6,493 nucleotides of DNA from JBLFWJ01 sp047611425 (GTDB taxonomy: Bacteria; Bacteroidota; Bacteroidia; UBA10329). The translations under genes and the position numbers were made by a program. Of the stretch, positions 5,318-6,493 are shown piece after piece. The stretch spans positions 1 through 6,493 of the forward strand of contig JBLFWJ010000177.1 in NCBI GenBank assembly GCA_047611425.1, given 5' to 3'. A model generated the notes under the pieces. It did not search any database. It worked only from the letters and a program-made list of their open reading frames with translations, and was not told the DNA's origin. Numbering within the stretch: the first letter of the stretch is position 1; the number at the start of each line of letters is the position of its first letter.

Positions 5318-6493
5318 CTACATATTCCTTCTATACTGCCCACCAACTTCAAACAACGCATCGGTAATCTGCCCAAGTGAGCAGTGCTTTGCCGCTTCCA
5401 TCATTTCAGCAAACATGTTGTCGTTTTGAATGGCCGCTTGCTGCAATTTCTTAATGGACGTTTTGGTCAGTTCTTCTTTGGATTGATGCAAGTTTCCAAG
5501 CATCTCAATCTGATACTGCTTTTCTTCTTCAGTTGCTCGTATTACTTCCTTCGGAAGGATAGTAGGCGAACCTTTGCTACTTAGGAAAGTGTTTACTCCA
5601 ATTATTGGGAAATCTCCGTTGTGCTTGAGCGTTTCGTAGTACAGGCTTTCCTCTTGAATCTTGCTTCGTTGATACATGGTTTCCATGGCTCCAAGAACGC
5701 CTCCTCTTTCTGTAAGTCGATCGAATTCCAATAACACGGCCTCTTCAACCAGATGGGTTAGTTCCTCAATGATGAAAGCACCCTGAATCGGGTTCTCGTT
5801 CTTGGCCAAACCAAGCTCCTTATTGATGATGAGCTGAATGGCCATCGCTCGTCTCACACTCTCCTCGGTTGGAGTTGTGATCGCCTCATCGTAAGCGTTG
5901 GTGTGAAGCGAATTGCAATTATCGTAGATCGCGTAAAGCGCCTGTAGCGAAGTTCGGATGTCATTGAAATCGATTTCCTGTGCGTGTAGGCTTCGGCCAC
6001 TTGTTTGAATGTGGTACTTGAGCATTTGGGCTCTTGGATCAGCACCATATTTCTGCTTCAGTGCCTTCGCCCAGATTCTTCTGGCTACACGGCCGATTAC
6101 CGCATATTCTGGGTCGATTCCGTTGCTGAAAAAGAAGCTCAAGTTTGGCCCAAACTTGTTGATGTCCATGCCACGGCTGAGGTAGTACTCAACGTACGTG
6201 AAACCGTTTGCCAGCGTGAATGCCAACTGCGAGATTGGGTTCGCGCCAGCCTCCGCAATATGATATCCTGAAATGGACACCGAATAGAAATTCCGGATGT
6301 TCTCTTGAATGAAATATTCCTGAACATCACCCATCAATCTGAGGGCAAACTCAGTACTGAAAATGCACGTGTTTTGAGCCTGATCTTCCTTTAGAATATC
6401 CGCCTGAACGGTTCCTCGAACCCTGCTTAATGCATCAGCTTTGATCTTAGAATAAACGTCCGCTGGAAGGACTTCATCACCGGTTAATCCAAG
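5318..6493 (-). CDS. icmF: Fused isobutyryl-CoA mutase (IcmF-type), C-terminal 391 residues (runs off the right edge)
   Basis: The minus-strand frame is open from the window edge to TAG 5318-5320. It begins LGLTGDEVLPADVYSKIKAD, and continues RVRGTVQADILKEDQAQNTC, NFYSVSISGYHIAEAGANPI, RGMDINKFGPNLSFFFSNGI, YHIQTSGRSLHAQEIDFNDI, CNSLHTNAYDEAITTPTEES and ends ITDALFEVGGQYRRNM. These are the barrel and C-terminal parts of a coenzyme B12-dependent acyl-CoA mutase. HIQTSGRSLHAQEIDFNDIR and the EVGGQYRRNM end are characteristic of IcmF, a fusion of B12-binding domain, MeaI-type GTPase chaperone and mutase. IcmF interconverts isobutyryl- and n-butyryl-CoA, with some members acting on isovaleryl- or pivalyl-CoA. 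The N-terminal B12 and GTPase domains would lie beyond the window, so the fusion is inferred from family resemblance. A separate methylmalonyl-CoA mutase large subunit is the alternative, less well fitted by these motifs. Confidence 0.9.
   Translation of the reverse strand, partial: LGLTGDEVLPADVYSKIKADALSRVRGTVQADILKEDQAQNTCIFSTEFALRLMGDVQEYFIQENIRNFYSVSISGYHIAEAGANPISQLAFTLANGFTYVEYYLSRGMDINKFGPNLSFFFSNGIDPEYAVIGRVARRIWAKALKQKYGADPRAQMLKYHIQTSGRSLHAQEIDFNDIRTSLQALYAIYDNCNSLHTNAYDEAITTPTEESVRRAMAIQLIINKELGLAKNENPIQGAFIIEELTHLVEEAVLLEFDRLTERGGVLGAMETMYQRSKIQEESLYYETLKHNGDFPIIGVNTFLSSKGSPTILPKEVIRATEEEKQYQIEMLGNLHQSKEELTKTSIKKLQQAAIQNDNMFAEMMEAAKHCSLGQITDALFEVGGQYRRNM

Overview
The window looks like chromosomal DNA of a Bacteroidota bacterium, probably from a Flavobacteriales-like lineage. 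Three things point there: a type IX secretion (T9SS) type A sorting domain, Bacteroidota-style -7 promoter elements (TAnnTTTG) and a lack of strong Shine-Dalgarno sequences before the starts. Apart from one broken plus-strand gene, every gene reads on the minus strand.

Reading in the direction of transcription (right to left), the window opens with the C-terminal 391 residues of a B12-dependent acyl-CoA mutase of the fused isobutyryl-CoA mutase type (IcmF), 5318-6493, cut by the window edge. Just downstream is a 17-bp inverted repeat overlapping a candidate promoter. It is followed by a two-gene toxin-antitoxin module: an intact antitoxin (5016-5249) and a RelE/ParE-like toxin whose frame is broken by an in-frame TGA at codon 29 (4742-5026). 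Directly against the toxin stop lies a tiny second copy of the icmF 3' end (4653-4745). Next come a 558-residue O-antigen ligase-like membrane protein with a TPR-like tail (2933-4609) and a secreted T9SS cargo protein (1914-2888), the latter with its own candidate promoter over the ligase stop codon.

Beyond these is a wreck. A plus-strand SRAP (YedK/HMCES) gene has lost its start and catalytic Cys and most of its C-terminal part (about 1294-1881). It is joined head-to-head to a third, 862-bp copy of the icmF 3' end (433-1294). Last, at the left edge, is the N-terminal part of an exported thioredoxin-fold-like protein without a CXXC motif (1-408), running off the window.

The main observation is that icmF 3' ends occur three times in 6.5 kb, all in the same orientation. 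They bracket first the toxin-antitoxin module and then the block of ligase, T9SS cargo and SRAP remnant. The long partial copy differs from the edge copy largely by silent changes, so it probably comes from a gene that was functional while diverging, such as a relative's allele, rather than from a fresh local duplication. The icmF 3' end therefore looks like a repeated junction or insertion point for accessory genes. No RNA genes, CRISPR arrays, transposases or integrases were seen.
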